A stretch of 33,506 nucleotides of DNA from Candidatus Omnitrophota bacterium (GTDB taxonomy: Bacteria > Omnitrophota > Gorgyraeia > B26-G9). The stretch's first letter is position 1. Every line of letters starts with the position of its first letter. The stretch covers positions 1 to 33,506 of the forward strand of contig JAKLQT010000227.1 of assembly GCA_022013205.1 (NCBI GenBank), given 5' to 3'. Positions 9,101 to 16,670 of the stretch are shown here, piece by piece. The position numbers and the translations under genes were made by a program. The notes beneath the pieces were generated by a model. The model did not search any database, had not been told where the DNA came from, and worked only from the letters and a program-made list of their open reading frames with translations.

Positions 9101-10365
9101 TACCTAATGCCACAGATTCCCTGATCCTAACTGATGATCAAAGACAGCATGTGCTTAAAAGCGCTAAGGATATAGAGGAGCGCTTAAAGACTAAAGATAA
9201 AAATAAAGTAAAAGTATTTGGTTTTGAGCAATTTATTCGCAGGGTCAGTAATGTGGATGCTAAATGTGCTAAATACGATAAGGATATACTCGCTCAACTG
9301 CCATGTTATATCGGCTGGCTGTTCGCGAGAATTCTCGCGGACGGAAATGTAAATTTCTGCCTTAAAGCGCATCGTATTCCGGTAGGAAATATCTATGCGG
9401 ATAGTTTTTTGCATATCTGGAATAACACAAAGCAGCAGGAATTCAGAAAGAGGGCCTTGCACGCGCCAAAAGATGATGTGTTTTTCTCTTTTATAGGCAA
9501 TGACCCGGATGTTAAAGTCGGCTGCTATAAAAGCTGTGATGATCTGGCCCGTAATGTGTGTATGCATAAAAAGATTCAGTCTTTGAGCGCTCTGGAAATA
9601 TATTTTCTCAGATTATTTTTGCTTGGAGCAAAAATCAAAAAATGCTTTAAAGAGAAAAAAGTAAAGCAAACATTCCAGAGCCATGTGTACAAAAGGAAAA
9701 AACAGGCTCAGGGCGGAATTTCTCAAAACAAACTACATGTCCAAATGCATGATGAGGGTATAAAACTTTTTTGGGATAAATTGGAATTAACTCAGGGTGT
9801 CGGATTGAATTCTTCTGTTTGTATTTTCGGCCTTTGGCATGATTCTTCAAAAGCAAAATGGGAAGTAACAAAGCGCGGCAATAATGAACTGGTTATAAAA
9901 AACAACTGGCAAAATATTCCTATAGCCCAGGAATGGCAGATTAAGATTGATAGCAGTAATTCCCTGCTGTGGCAGATTAATACGCGCGTGGACTCAAGGA
10001 TCGAGATTGAGCAGAGCAAAGCGAGTATGATGCTTTCATCTGTTTATACCAGGTGGAATACAACTGAAGAACGCGGCAAATTTCCATTAACTATGTCCTG
10101 GAATGAGGCCAACATAAAAAATTCCCAGGTTAAACGCGTATCTGTGCTGGCAGCCAAAAATAATACGCAAAGAATGCCGGGCATCAGTTTTGATTTCAGC
10201 CTGACCCAGGGGCAAATAAAACCGCAGGTTCAAAATTCCGATAAGATCATAAATGCCAGGGTAGTATCGGTAATACGCACAGAGGAAAACAGCGGTAAAG
10301 TTTTTCTGCCTGGAAACTATGAGTATTTTTCCGTGAAAATTGATATAGGAGATAATGATGGGTAA
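6181..10365 (+). CDS. Dual radical SAM protein (B12-type and SPASM) with two beta-rich domains
   Basis: This 1394-aa protein has two complete radical SAM domains. Residues 1 to about 200 form a Rossmann-like B12-binding-type domain, without the DxHxxG cobalamin motif. It is followed by a radical SAM core with C216, C220 and C223 (CPYKCSFC), as in the BchE-like family. A beta-rich domain follows at about 512-722, with its anchor at L540. A second radical SAM core has C792, C796 and C799 (CNNDCIGC) and GGGEP, plus a SPASM-like tail to about 1160. A second beta-rich domain fills 1184-1394 (anchor L1209). ATG 6181 has GGAGAG just upstream. A run of eight C at 7651-7658 lies between the first radical SAM module and the beta domain, where either slip would stop translation. 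Product and substrate are unknown. Confidence 0.9.
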   Translation: MKIVLVNLPWKKRNQWGVRAGSRWPHLKDQTEENYLPFPFYLAYAVALLKKNGFDAQIIDAIAEKTSYESFYKKIVSLNPDLLVVETSTVTLNHDMKFLSRFKGNFPIALCGPDVHIAKPEFLKKNNNINYVLFGEYEASLLELAQKLKSNDTLGALKGILYRQGDKIIKNSPRELISDLDWLPWPQRKLLPVKKYNDAPGDIPLPCASMWASRGCPYKCSFCLWPQVMYGGNSYRVRNVKNVVDEIEYLVNELGFKSVYFDDDTWNVGRKRIIDFCRELKIRNLQIPWAIMARAELMDEELLEIMRDVGLFAVKYGIESSSQRILDNINKGLNLKKAEEMIKYTKYLGIRTHLTFTFGLPGETQQTIKNTIDYALLLNPTSVQFSLATPFPGTKFYETMDKKGYILTKDLEKFDGNHSSVIRTEKLTAKQLQNAKKLAYVRWQQHYRMKRKKLAFEQKPLKAKLKSSLIEKGAFETGLKVLRFLIRKIFPPPERMRNFLNKNLWIIEEFISSGNIKIRFGEGQVRLYWKDREISKGVGLTTSFYYGERWFDSSQANWKLEKESPEVIIVKLNWDDVPVRQCWKISIDTDHSISWTAQMEVKRAVQLLEYKSGIMLQPDFNMWKDDLGVGKFPQLQDWEEIELYNSKSKKLTAFQDRDEQENRLPVLELSLAGPMENNTYPQIQNTDLKTKARILQMRCLKIEQFAPGQYDYLDLKLRLEDSLVQQSISAYKRRVPMKFFKTQLANQGLFQILKKMRPKKIAEHYLDILGVLDGSYAYKGPFCVQIDLTNDCNNDCIGCWCNSPLLNEKKISDNIKQQTLPLEVVKKTIDQLYAMGTKEIYFAGGGEPFMHPDIMKILEHVKSKGLRCYINTNFTLVNEDIVKKLVELKVDNLVISVWAGEPQTYLKTHPNKSEEMFFQIKGMLKLLNSIKKNLPHTNIYNVISSMNYDELGQMMDFAIATDSNSLEFTVIDTIPNATDSLILTDDQRQHVLKSAKDIEERLKTKDKNKVKVFGFEQFIRRVSNVDAKCAKYDKDILAQLPCYIGWLFARILADGNVNFCLKAHRIPVGNIYADSFLHIWNNTKQQEFRKRALHAPKDDVFFSFIGNDPDVKVGCYKSCDDLARNVCMHKKIQSLSALEIYFLRLFLLGAKIKKCFKEKKVKQTFQSHVYKRKKQAQGGISQNKLHVQMHDEGIKLFWDKLELTQGVGLNSSVCIFGLWHDSSKAKWEVTKRGNNELVIKNNWQNIPIAQEWQIKIDSSNSLLWQINTRVDSRIEIEQSKASMMLSSVYTRWNTTEERGKFPLTMSWNEANIKNSQVKRVSVLAAKNNTQRMPGISFDFSLTQGQIKPQVQNSDKIINARVVSVIRTEENSGKVFLPGNYEYFSVKIDIGDNDG
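7651..7658 (+). repeat. Homopolymer C8 tract inside coding sequence
   Basis: Eight C encode Pro491-Pro493 of the dual radical SAM protein at the border between the first radical SAM module and the linker. With one more C, a TGA follows the tract at once. With one fewer, a TGA follows four codons after the proline codons. Either change would leave a stand-alone B12-type radical SAM protein of about 495 aa. Slippage is an inference; only the tract and the reading frames are seen. Confidence 0.6.
10347..10351 (+). promoter_or_regulatory. Shine-Dalgarno AGGAG for the gene starting at 10358
   Basis: AGGAG lies inside the end of the preceding gene. Two consecutive ATGs follow at 10355 and 10358. 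The second, 6 bases from the site, is better spaced than the first at 3 bases. Confidence 0.6.
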
Positions 10366-11998
10366 AACAGTGCTGATAAATTGTCCCCCCTGGGGAGTGG
10401 TTATGCCTCCTTTGGGGGTCGCGTATCTTTCCTCTTACCTTAAATCCAAAGGCAAAGAGGTTGAGATCTTTGATCTAAATCTGGATCTATACAAGAAAGC
10501 CGGTACAAAGCAGAGGCTTTTTTGGGAGCTGGATACGATAAATAAAATGCCTCCGGTTGATATAGCAAAAAATCTATACAAAGATTTCAAAGAAGAAATT
10601 TATCTTTTTGTCGATAAGCTGGCACCTTTTTCTATTGTCGGGTTTTCCGCGAATAATTTAATAAGTACTACGTTTGCAGGGGTAGTTGCCGGGATGATTA
10701 AAATCAAATATCCTGAAAAAATTATTGTCCTTGGCGGGCCGGGATGTTTTTATAGCTGGGACCGCAAGGCTGTGCCTAAAGACGCGGTTGACTTTTTTGT
10801 TATCGGAGAGGGAGAGCAAGTGCTTGAGCGATTTATAGATTATTTTTCCAATACGGAAAATCCTGCTCCCCAAAACCTGAAAATCCCCGGTTTATTACAT
10901 AATAACACAGTAAAAAAGCAAAAATTTTATCCTGCTGCTTTTGTAAAGGATTTGGATTCTATCCCTTTCCCTGACTTTAAAGAATTCGATTTGAGTCAAT
11001 ATAATTATGAGAAGAAATACCGGCCATTACCTATGTTGATGAGCAGAGGGTGCATCAATCGCTGCAGTTACTGTATAGATTGGTATATGTGTTCAAATTT
11101 CCGGGTAAGGAAGCCGGAGAATATTATCACGGAGATAGAACATCATGCTAAGCTCTATGGCATAACACATATTGAGTTTAATGATTTGCTGTGTAACGGT
11201 AATCTCACTCATCTTGAGAAATTCTGCGATCTTCTTGTCAATTCTGAAACTAAGATAAGATGGATCAGTTATGCGGCGATAAGAAAAAACATGAGTGATG
11301 AATTACTTGAAAAAATAAAAAAATCCGGGTGCAATTCCCTTTGTTACGGCATAGAAAGCGGTTCTGATGCTGTTTTAAAGCGTATGAACAAACATTATAA
11401 CAGGGCCGATGCCTCTGATCTTATAAAAAGGACTTATAATGCCGGTATTGAAGTACGCATGAATATAATAGTAGGATTTCCCGGTGAAAGTGTTGATGAT
11501 TTTGAGCAAACACTTGAATTCGTGCGGCAGAACAGAAAATACATCACTCAGGTGACCAATGTTTCCTCTTTTGTTCTGATGCCTGGTTCTGACCTGTCTG
11601 TTTATCCGCACCGCTTCGGGATAACTTATCGAGATGTTACTGACCCGGGAAGCTGGCGGGATGATTTAGGGCTTACTCAGGATATCCGTAATAAAAGAGT
11701 ATCGCGTACTTGTGAGCTGCTGGAAACTCTTCGGATCAGGAACCTTATTGTTAATTACCAGAAAAATCCGTGCCAGGATTTGGAGCCGCTGGGACAGAAA
11801 GATATTGTAAAGGGTAGGCGAAAGGAGCCGATAGAGCAGCATAGAGAGGATAAAGGATCCTTTCGTAAAAAAAACACGCGCAAGTCTTTTTTTCAAAAGA
11901 CAGTGCTTGTTTTGCTGTTTGTTTTCAGCTTAGCTATGGATTTTTATTTGTTGATTTTAAAAAAATTAAGAGGCTCGATAATTTTTCCCGGAAACTGA
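10358..11998 (+). CDS. B12-binding-type radical SAM protein with C-terminal membrane helix
   Basis: This protein is 546 aa from ATG 10358 (547 from ATG 10355). Its N-terminal Rossmann-like domain is of the B12-binding type: NCPPWG start, PPLGVAYLSSYLK, then GGPG and IGEGE turns. No DxHxxG motif is present. The radical SAM core has C232, C236 and C239 (CINRCSYC), followed by the YGIESG and GFPGE motifs common in BchE-like proteins. The tail is basic, then has a hydrophobic helix of about 20 residues ending in KKLRG, which suggests attachment to the inner face of the membrane. The start overlaps the giant gene upstream by 8 bases, so the two are probably coupled. Related enzymes methylate or rearrange lipids, tetrapyrroles or sugars; the substrate here is unknown. 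Confidence 0.88.
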   Translation: MGKTVLINCPPWGVVMPPLGVAYLSSYLKSKGKEVEIFDLNLDLYKKAGTKQRLFWELDTINKMPPVDIAKNLYKDFKEEIYLFVDKLAPFSIVGFSANNLISTTFAGVVAGMIKIKYPEKIIVLGGPGCFYSWDRKAVPKDAVDFFVIGEGEQVLERFIDYFSNTENPAPQNLKIPGLLHNNTVKKQKFYPAAFVKDLDSIPFPDFKEFDLSQYNYEKKYRPLPMLMSRGCINRCSYCIDWYMCSNFRVRKPENIITEIEHHAKLYGITHIEFNDLLCNGNLTHLEKFCDLLVNSETKIRWISYAAIRKNMSDELLEKIKKSGCNSLCYGIESGSDAVLKRMNKHYNRADASDLIKRTYNAGIEVRMNIIVGFPGESVDDFEQTLEFVRQNRKYITQVTNVSSFVLMPGSDLSVYPHRFGITYRDVTDPGSWRDDLGLTQDIRNKRVSRTCELLETLRIRNLIVNYQKNPCQDLEPLGQKDIVKGRRKEPIEQHREDKGSFRKKNTRKSFFQKTVLVLLFVFSLAMDFYLLILKKLRGSIIFPGN

Positions 11999-12003
11999 AA
12001 CAC

Positions 12004-12082
12004 AGCTCATAGCTGATAGCTCATGGCTCATAGGTAAAAAATAAAGGACGTAAAACGCGAAATGCGCCAACGCGCTAACGCG
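12004..12082 (+). repeat. Degenerate short tandem repeats in intergenic gap
   Basis: The 99-base gap between the B12 radical SAM gene and the GT4 gene holds four copies of a 7-base unit at 12004-12031 (AGCTCAT, AGCTGAT, AGCTCAT, GGCTCAT). Three spaced ACGCG blocks follow at 12055, 12070 and 12078. No promoter or terminator is evident. The GT4 ribosome-binding site (AAGGAAG) follows directly. Confidence 0.6.
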
Positions 12083-12097
12083 TAAAAAGGAAGCTAA

Positions 12098-13264
12098 GTG
12101 AAGATACTGATGGTGCATCCGCATGATTTGTTCTCTAAGGCTGAGCCGTGGACGACAAGGATACGGAATATCGCAAAGCAATTTAAAAAAAATAGCCACG
12201 AGGTCAGGGTGGTTTATTTTCCGCTTGTAAATCGTGAGAATGAGCAAATCTTTTATGCCGATGGTATTGAATTTATACCGCTATCCCGGCAGGTAGGTAA
12301 GGGGAATTTTTTAAAAAACATCCGGTTTTTTATTAAAGAGAGTAAGTGGGCGGATGTTATCCATTTTCAAAAATGCTTTCACTATGCTGCCTTGCCGGTA
12401 CTTATAGGCGGTTTCTTAAATAAGAAACCTTTACATTATGACTGGGATGACTGGGAGATTAAAATTTTTCATTATTGCGCGAAACAGCCCTGGCTTACCG
12501 GAGTATTTCTGGGGGCATTGGAAAGGTTTATCCCCTTACTCTGTGATACTATCTCTGTATCCAGTTTGAGATTAAAACAGGAATGTCTGCGTTACGGGAT
12601 AAATGAAAAGCTGATTTTCATGGCTCCTGTGGGGGCTGATCTTGAGCTTTTTCATCCGAGAATCTCTCCTGTTCGAATACGGGAGCGTTATAACATAGAC
12701 TCGCCTTTAATAAGCTATATTGGCCAATTACACGGCGGGCAGTACGCGGAGCAATTCATAAAAGCGGCAAAAATAGTGCTCAATAGCATCAGGGACATTA
12801 CGTTTATGATCGTTGGAGGAGGATACCGCCTTGAAGAGTTAAAAACTCTGGCAGCTGTTTTAGATATAGATGAGCATATCATTTTTACCGATTCTGTTGC
12901 ACATCAAGAGGTGCCTTTATTCATGGCTGCTGCGGATATCGCGATCGCTTGTTTTGAAGATAATGATATTACAAGGTGTAAAAGCCCGCTTAAAATAGCC
13001 GAATACATGGCTTGCGGAAAGCCTATTGTGGCCAGCAATGTCGGGGAGGTAATAAATATGCTCGGCGGAGCGGCAGTTATAACAGAGCCGGATAATCCCG
13101 AGGACCTGGCACGAGGCATAATTAAACTGCTTGAAGATGAGCCATTGCGAAAACGGTTATCCGTCAAGGCGCGTCAGAGGGCTGAGGAAATATACAATTG
13201 GAAGAATACAACGGAGAATTTATTAAGGGCTTACAGGTATAGTTTGGGAGTAGTTAGCTATTAA
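12098..13264 (+). CDS. Glycosyltransferase family 4
   Basis: This 388-aa GT-B fold enzyme transfers a sugar from a nucleotide donor in the cytoplasm. The N-terminal half has the acceptor-side Rossmann pattern and a YDWDDWE motif. The C-terminal half has the donor-binding layout of GT4: GADLELFHP, SYIGQLHGGQ, then the SPLKIAEYMACGKPIVAS segment, whose Glu normally contacts the donor. It starts at GTG 12098 with AAGGAAG just upstream. A second GT4 at 25945 shares the DDWE motif. It opens the glycosyltransferase-rich part of the locus after a repeat-filled gap. Donor and acceptor are unknown. Confidence 0.88.
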   Translation: MKILMVHPHDLFSKAEPWTTRIRNIAKQFKKNSHEVRVVYFPLVNRENEQIFYADGIEFIPLSRQVGKGNFLKNIRFFIKESKWADVIHFQKCFHYAALPVLIGGFLNKKPLHYDWDDWEIKIFHYCAKQPWLTGVFLGALERFIPLLCDTISVSSLRLKQECLRYGINEKLIFMAPVGADLELFHPRISPVRIRERYNIDSPLISYIGQLHGGQYAEQFIKAAKIVLNSIRDITFMIVGGGYRLEELKTLAAVLDIDEHIIFTDSVAHQEVPLFMAAADIAIACFEDNDITRCKSPLKIAEYMACGKPIVASNVGEVINMLGGAAVITEPDNPEDLARGIIKLLEDEPLRKRLSVKARQRAEEIYNWKNTTENLLRAYRYSLGVVSY

Positions 13265-13282
13265 TACAAAGAAGGGAAGAAT

Positions 13283-14215
13283 ATGAAAATATCGGTTATA
13301 ATACCTGTTTTTAACGAACAGGGCAGCTTGGCTGACTTGCACAGAAAACTTAATGCTGTTTTGGAAAAAATGGATTTATCCTATGAAATAATTTTCGTTG
13401 ATGATGCAAGTACAGATAAGAGTTCCGGCATATTGGAGTCAATTAGTAATGCCGACAATAAAGTTAAGGTTATCACATTGAGCAGGAATTATGGGCAAAC
13501 CCAGGCAATTGCCGCGGGAGTTGATGCAACTATTGGAGAAATAATCGTTACTATGGATGCCGACCTGCAGAATGACCCGGCCGATATACCCAGGATTCTG
13601 GCTAAGCTTGATGAGGGGTATGACGTTGTGAGCGGTTGGCGCAAAAAGAGAAAAGACGATTTATGGCTGAAAAAAATACCGTCAATCCTGGCAAATAACA
13701 TAAGTGCCTGGATTACAGGAGTAAAGATTCATGACCTGGGATGCACCTTAAAGGCGTATCAAAGCCGGATTTTGAAAAATATTGAGTTCCATGGCGAAAT
13801 CCACAGATTACTCCCTTTGTACGCGGCTATACAGGGCGCAAAAATAACCGAAATACCGGTTAAACATTATCAAAGAAAGTACGGAGAGTCAAAATACGGG
13901 ATTTCACGTTTTTTTAAAGTTATTCTCGATCTGTTCGCGGTAATGTTTATGTGGAAATTTCTTCCCAAACCTATTTATGCTTTTGGAGGCATTGGTTTGG
14001 CTTCTTTAGGCCTTTCCGGAGTGATCGGACTGGTTATTGTTTTTAGAAAAGTATTTTTTTCAGGTGTTTGGGTAAGCCCGCTTTTATTTATTTTTGTTAT
14101 TTTCTTTTTGATCGGCATACAGTTTATACTTATGGGAATTCTGGCGGAATTTATCCTGCGGCTTTATTTCGGGGTGAAGGATTTAAAAAGATATAAAATA
14201 AAATATAAGGAGTAG
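13283..14215 (+). CDS. Glycosyltransferase family 2, DPM1/GtrB/ArnC-like
   Basis: This 310-aa protein has an N-terminal GT2 catalytic domain (VIIPVFNEQGSL, VDDASTDKS, and MDADLQNDP carrying the metal-binding acidic residues). Two C-terminal hydrophobic helices follow at about 230-255 and 265-290. Enzymes of this shape move a sugar from a nucleotide donor to polyprenyl phosphate. That product would be the natural donor for the GT39-like transferases at 16671, 20154, 21535 and 23216. ATG 13283 follows a GAAGGGAAG. This is the best functional link within the cluster. Which sugar is used cannot be told. Confidence 0.9.
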   Translation: MKISVIIPVFNEQGSLADLHRKLNAVLEKMDLSYEIIFVDDASTDKSSGILESISNADNKVKVITLSRNYGQTQAIAAGVDATIGEIIVTMDADLQNDPADIPRILAKLDEGYDVVSGWRKKRKDDLWLKKIPSILANNISAWITGVKIHDLGCTLKAYQSRILKNIEFHGEIHRLLPLYAAIQGAKITEIPVKHYQRKYGESKYGISRFFKVILDLFAVMFMWKFLPKPIYAFGGIGLASLGLSGVIGLVIVFRKVFFSGVWVSPLLFIFVIFFLIGIQFILMGILAEFILRLYFGVKDLKRYKIKYKE

Positions 14216-14226
14216 AAAGCTTTTAA

Positions 14227-15930
14227 GTGTATATATTGGGAATTTGTGATAGTCAGGACGCGGGGGCAGTACTCTTAGATACATCAGCTAATGAGATAAC
14301 TGCTGTAAATGAGGAGAGGATCTCACGAATTAAATTATCGGGAGGCTTTCCAACTGGTGCCATTAAAGAAGTGTTTAGTTTAAAAAAGATTAAGCCGCAG
14401 GATATCGGGTTGGTTGCTCTTGCCTCACATATGACGCCATCATTCATCTTGAGAAGTTTAAGCACTGCCCATAGAAAATTAAAACAGAAAAACAAGCAAT
14501 TCAGTTTATTGCTTTCCTTATATATTTTTTATCAGGTTATAGCTAAATGCAGTATAATCCTTGAGTTTATTGACTCAAGATTATCTTGCTTCATTATTAA
14601 AAGAAAGTTAAAAAAGTTAGGCATAAAAGCTGAATTGCGTATTGTAGAACACCATCATGCTCATGCATTCGCTGCTTATATTACTTCCGGCATGCAAAAG
14701 GCATTGATATTTACGATTGACGGATTAGGTGATGGCGTTTCTTTTAGCGTGAATATCGGGGAAAAAGGCTGCCTGAGGCGCATATATGAGGGGAAAGCCT
14801 TAAATGACATAACACTTTATTATTCAAGGCTTACGGAATTTTTAGGGTTTGCTCCCATACAGGATGAAGGCAAGGTGATGGGGCTGGCGGCTTATTCTGA
14901 TAATTATTGTGTATTAAATGAAGCCCGAAAGCTGCTGCGCGCTAATAACGGAAGATTCAAAAGCAGGAATATTTTTTACGCTTTTTCAAAAGACAGGATT
15001 ATTTTTCAAAGGCTTAAAGCGAAACCGCGGGAAGATGTAGCGGCTTCTTTTCAGATCCATGCTGAAAATACAATCTGTGATATTGTGCGTTATTGGGTGA
15101 AAAAAACCGGTATAGCCGATATCGCGCTTTCCGGCGGTTTTTTCGCGAATATAAAGGTTAATCAACGGATTGCCCAGATGCGTGAAGTGCGCGGGGTTTA
15201 TGTTTATCCGCATATGGGAGACGGGGGACTGGCTTTGGGTGCCGTTTATGCCCTTTGGAAAACGCGGCCATTTGAATTTAATGATCTTTTCTTTGGAACT
15301 TCTTATTCCGATGAACAGGTGCAGGCGGTTTTAAATAAATACGGTTTGAAATATGAGAGGATTGAAAATATTGAACAGAAGATTGCTTTTTTACTAAGTG
15401 AGGGCAAAATAGTAGCGCGCTTTAGCGGCGCTATGGAATACGGCCCGCGCGCCTTGGGTAACCGCTCAATCCTTGCGCAGGCTACGGATTCCGCTATACA
15501 GGAATCTCTAAACAAAAAGCTGGGCAGAGATGTTTTTATGCCCTTTGCTCCTTCAATGTTGATGGAACATAGAAATGATTGCTGCCAAGGTGCGGATAAG
15601 GCGGCTTACTCAGCTCAATTCATGAATATAAGTTTTTCCTGTACAGAATATTTTAAAAACAGATGCCCCGCGGTAGTTCACAAGGACGGTAGTACAAGGC
15701 CGCAGCTTGTTTCCTTGCGGAATAACCCGGGCTTTTACAAAATCCTAAGTTTTTATAATAAGTATACCGGTATCCCCGCGTTAATTAATACCAGTTTTAA
15801 TATGCATGAAGAGCCGATTGTCCGTTCGCCCGAGGAGGCAGTACACGCTTTTGAAAGAGGAAAACTGGATTATTTGGCAATTAATAATTTTCTTATAAAA
15901 GGAGGATGGTATGAAAAAAGGAAAGGATAA
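14227..15930 (+). CDS. NodU/CmcH/TobZ-family carbamoyltransferase
   Basis: This 567-aa protein is full length for the family. These enzymes transfer carbamoyl from carbamoyl phosphate, through carbamoyl-adenylate, to a hydroxyl of a sugar or antibiotic. Visible motifs are the N-terminal AVNEERISRIKLSGGFP, the metal-binding HHHAH at 142-146, DGLGDGVSFSV, DEGKVMGLAAY, GPRALGNRSILA, and NTSFNMHEEPIV in the C-terminal domain. The segment DSQDAGAVLL has Gln where relatives usually have His of an HDAS-like motif. The start is GTG 14227, with AAGGAG 14 bases upstream, a long spacing. Its end overlaps the next gene by 20 bases. It probably carbamoylates a sugar of the glycan made here. Confidence 0.92.
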   Translation: MYILGICDSQDAGAVLLDTSANEITAVNEERISRIKLSGGFPTGAIKEVFSLKKIKPQDIGLVALASHMTPSFILRSLSTAHRKLKQKNKQFSLLLSLYIFYQVIAKCSIILEFIDSRLSCFIIKRKLKKLGIKAELRIVEHHHAHAFAAYITSGMQKALIFTIDGLGDGVSFSVNIGEKGCLRRIYEGKALNDITLYYSRLTEFLGFAPIQDEGKVMGLAAYSDNYCVLNEARKLLRANNGRFKSRNIFYAFSKDRIIFQRLKAKPREDVAASFQIHAENTICDIVRYWVKKTGIADIALSGGFFANIKVNQRIAQMREVRGVYVYPHMGDGGLALGAVYALWKTRPFEFNDLFFGTSYSDEQVQAVLNKYGLKYERIENIEQKIAFLLSEGKIVARFSGAMEYGPRALGNRSILAQATDSAIQESLNKKLGRDVFMPFAPSMLMEHRNDCCQGADKAAYSAQFMNISFSCTEYFKNRCPAVVHKDGSTRPQLVSLRNNPGFYKILSFYNKYTGIPALINTSFNMHEEPIVRSPEEAVHAFERGKLDYLAINNFLIKGGWYEKRKG

Positions 15931-16669
15931 AAAATTCCTGGAGTGGTTTTTTGAGGAAGAAAAATCTGAAGGCCTTGAGGAAATAGATGAGGAAACCATT
16001 GAAATAAATTTTTTCCAGGCTGTATTGATCATAATTGTTACGGTGTTCTTTTTGCTGTGGATATTCAGATCATATCTGAAGCCGTATTTTAGAGTACCGG
16101 TATTTAGCCCTCAGGAATATATAGAGTCGAAAATTAAGAAAAATTACTTTGAAAATAATAGCTCAATTAAGAATGGCGATTTTAGCCAGGGATTAATGCA
16201 CTGGGTAAGCTCTGACGGGGGTAAACTTTTTCCGGAATCAAAAAGTATTATTACCCTTTGCAAAAAGGACTATCATTCACCTCCTTACAGTATGAAAATA
16301 GAGTCAAAAAATCCGGCAAACCGTATGCATTATACTAAAAGTAATAAGGAGCACATTATTAATAACGCATATGATTACAGGGAGACAGATCATTGGTTGG
16401 GGGTTATTCCGGGCTCTCATGTGCGGGTAAGCCTTTGGTACAAGGGGGATGTCCCCAGAGTGTCTGTTATTGGCCTGAGCCATGAAGGTAAGTGGACTGG
16501 CCTTATTTCCGGCGGAGGCCCCCAAACGGATGAATGGAAGCGGGTTGAAGTTTTTGCTGATGTGCCGGAGTCGATCAGGGCAATTGCTCTAGAGATTACG
16601 CTTAATCAAGGAGAGGGTATGCCGTTGCCGGTAATATGGATTGATGATGTAAATATAGAAGTTCAATAA
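15911..16669 (+). CDS. Membrane-anchored protein with carbohydrate-binding-like domain
   Basis: This 252-aa protein has a charged cytoplasmic N-terminus rich in Lys and Glu, one membrane helix at about 34-54, and an outer domain. That domain begins IKNGDFSQGLMHWVSS near residue 85 and ends VIWIDDVNIEVQ. This start and end are typical of the jelly-roll CBM4/CBM9-like fold. No catalytic motif is visible. GGAGG at 15901-15905 sits 5 bases before ATG 15911, inside the end of the carbamoyltransferase gene. It may hold or guide the glycan at the outer face of the membrane. The next gene starts one base after its stop. The fold call is from sequence pattern only. Confidence 0.7.
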   Translation: MKKGKDKKFLEWFFEEEKSEGLEEIDEETIEINFFQAVLIIIVTVFFLLWIFRSYLKPYFRVPVFSPQEYIESKIKKNYFENNSSIKNGDFSQGLMHWVSSDGGKLFPESKSIITLCKKDYHSPPYSMKIESKNPANRMHYTKSNKEHIINNAYDYRETDHWLGVIPGSHVRVSLWYKGDVPRVSVIGLSHEGKWTGLISGGGPQTDEWKRVEVFADVPESIRAIALEITLNQGEGMPLPVIWIDDVNIEVQ

Positions 16670-16670
16670 G

